A stretch of DNA of 64,000 nucleotides from CAXBBB01 sp963815505 (GTDB taxonomy: Bacteria > Bacteroidota > Rhodothermia > Rhodothermales > BA12), in the NCBI GenBank assembly GCA_963815505.1, contig CAWFGU010000003.1, positions 1-64,000 on the forward strand. The letters run 5' to 3'. Every line of letters starts with the position of its first letter. Position 1 is the first letter of the stretch. This document shows, one piece after another, positions 63,213 through 64,000 of the stretch. A program made the position numbers and the translations under genes. The notes beneath the pieces are model-generated. The model saw nothing but the letters and a program-made list of their open reading frames with translations. It was not told where the DNA came from and searched no databases.

Positions 63213-64000
63213 CGCCGATCTCCGAGCGTACGTTCGGTCATCGGATGCAGGCCGAGAGCAGGCGTAGACGAGGGCATCTCTGCGCGCAAACGGTCGACGA
63301 GTTCGATGGCGGGCCGGGCGTCCGAAATGCGGAAGCCGTTTCCGGCGAGTGTCCGCTCGTAAACGCGCGTGTGTAAGTCGCGAAAGCCGCCGCTGAACTC
63401 GACCTCTTCGCCGTCGACCGTGATGGAGCGATGCGTCATCTGCTCGCCGTCGGCTCCGCCGGGCAGATCGTCGGCGTCGAGCGACAGGAACCACTCCACG
63501 TCCGCGCCCGGCAACACCATCGCGCCGCCCATCTTCTCGGGCTGCGACAGATGGACTTCGCTCCGCTCAGGCGTGCCGAACAGCCACATCAGCAGATCGA
63601 AGAAGTGGACGCCGATGTTGGTCGCTACGCCGCCGCTCTTGGCCGGCTCGCCTTTCCAGCTGTACCCGTACCACCGGCCTCGGCTCGTGACGTACGTCAG
63701 CCGCACCTGACGACGCCCGTCGGACCTCTCGATCCGCTCTCTGAGCGCCACGAGCGACGGGTGGACGCGCAGTTGAAGAATCGTATTGACCGTCCCCTCG
63801 CTTTCGGCTTCCAGTTCTTCGAGCAGGTCGAGGTTGCGCGGTTTGAGCACGAGCGGTTTCTCGCAGATTGCGTGGGCGCCAATGCGCAGGGCGGTTCGGA
63901 TGTGCGCGTCGTGGAGGTGGTTGGGCGAGCACACGCTGACGTAGTGAACGCGGTCGGTCTCGCTCTTGCGGTAGAGTTTTTCCAAGTGCCGGTCGAAGCG
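63209..64000 (-). CDS. Gfo/Idh/MocA-family oxidoreductase (WbpB-like), partial
   Basis: The reading continues off the right edge, so the N-terminal NAD-binding start is missing. Visible: VHYVSVCSPNHLHDAHIRTALRIGAHAICEKPLVL (with the catalytic EKP Lys), LQLRVHPSLVALRERI, KGEPAKSGGVATNIGVHFFDLLMWLFG. WbpB-type enzymes oxidise the C3 of UDP-N-acetylglucosaminuronic acid, which feeds the downstream WbpE/WbpD steps. The order oxidoreductase-acetyltransferase-aminotransferase matches the diacetamido-uronic acid pathway of O-antigens. Confidence 0.88.
   Translation of the reverse strand, partial: RFDRHLEKLYRKSETDRVHYVSVCSPNHLHDAHIRTALRIGAHAICEKPLVLKPRNLDLLEELEAESEGTVNTILQLRVHPSLVALRERIERSDGRRQVRLTYVTSRGRWYGYSWKGEPAKSGGVATNIGVHFFDLLMWLFGTPERSEVHLSQPEKMGGAMVLPGADVEWFLSLDADDLPGGADGEQMTHRSITVDGEEVEFSGGFRDLHTRVYERTLAGNGFRISDARPAIELVDRLRAEMPSSTPALGLHPMTERTLGDRR

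Overview
The window comes from a high-GC bacterium of the Bacteroidota/Rhodothermota branch (Salinibacter-, Rhodothermus- or Rubricoccus-like). This is inferred from secreted proteins with a type IX secretion (T9SS/Por) C-terminal sorting domain, the style of the TonB, MoxR, DUF58 and UMF1 genes, the short carB, weak or absent Shine-Dalgarno sequences, and many ATGA/GTGA/TGATG gene overlaps. No organism name can be fixed from the sequence alone.

Layout. 0.1-3.7 kb (-): tRNA-Leu, a secreted amidase with T9SS tail, and a TolB-like propeller protein. 3.9-9.8 kb (+): three consecutive SurA/PpiC-type chaperones, a MoxR ATPase and a CAP/SCP lipoprotein. 9.8-13.1 kb: FAD amine oxidase, FxsA, a TerB-like protein, a thioredoxin-like protein, tRNA-Lys. 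13.2-21.8 kb: an EamA transporter; a type II topoisomerase pair (parE, parC) separated by a GIY-YIG nuclease gene bracketed by inverted copies of a dispersed palindrome; an AlbA_2 protein; gpsA and plsY. 21.8-27.1 kb: purM, enoyl-CoA hydratase, a DUF6428-like protein, a broken T9SS secreted protein, two coiled-coil mini-proteins. 27.1-31.8 kb (-): carA and carB separated by a nucleotidyltransferase and a small basic protein, with a leader ORF plus terminator upstream of carA. 31.9-38.8 kb: tonB, folK, a YceI lipoprotein, tRNA-Arg, a UMF1 transporter, a Nif3 protein, a CT398-like coiled coil and RNase P RNA. 38.8-43 kb (-): HicB-like, NifU C-domain, Mrp/ApbC, alanine dehydrogenase, a SpoU methyltransferase. 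43-48.7 kb (+): envelope proteins, the NAD(P)HX repair enzyme, VanZ-like, and two tandem tonB genes with identical 3' halves. 48.8-58 kb (mostly -): rpiA, two MacB-type permeases, GNAT, DUF58, and a class D beta-lactamase translationally coupled to alaS. 58-64 kb: GlsB, a 3-methyladenine glycosylase, thiolase, an IMPACT protein, and the start of a WbpE/WbpD/WbpB-like polysaccharide-sugar operon running off the right edge.

Two features stand out. First, about twenty single-base frame disruptions fall inside conserved, mostly essential genes (surA, parE, parC, gpsA, carB, a UMF1 transporter, an ABC permease and others). Nearly all behave as one extra base, they cluster locally, and removing one base per site restores a full-length family protein. 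Consensus-sequence error is the simplest explanation, but the bias deserves a check. Second, the GIY-YIG gene sits between the two arms of a palindrome that also occurs alone elsewhere in the window, which is the layout expected of an autonomous element and its short non-autonomous derivatives.

Functionally the window is largely housekeeping (nucleotide, lipid and cofactor metabolism, DNA topology, tRNA charging) mixed with outer-membrane and periplasmic biogenesis (SurA-type chaperones, TonB, T9SS cargo, MoxR/DUF58, glycan synthesis).
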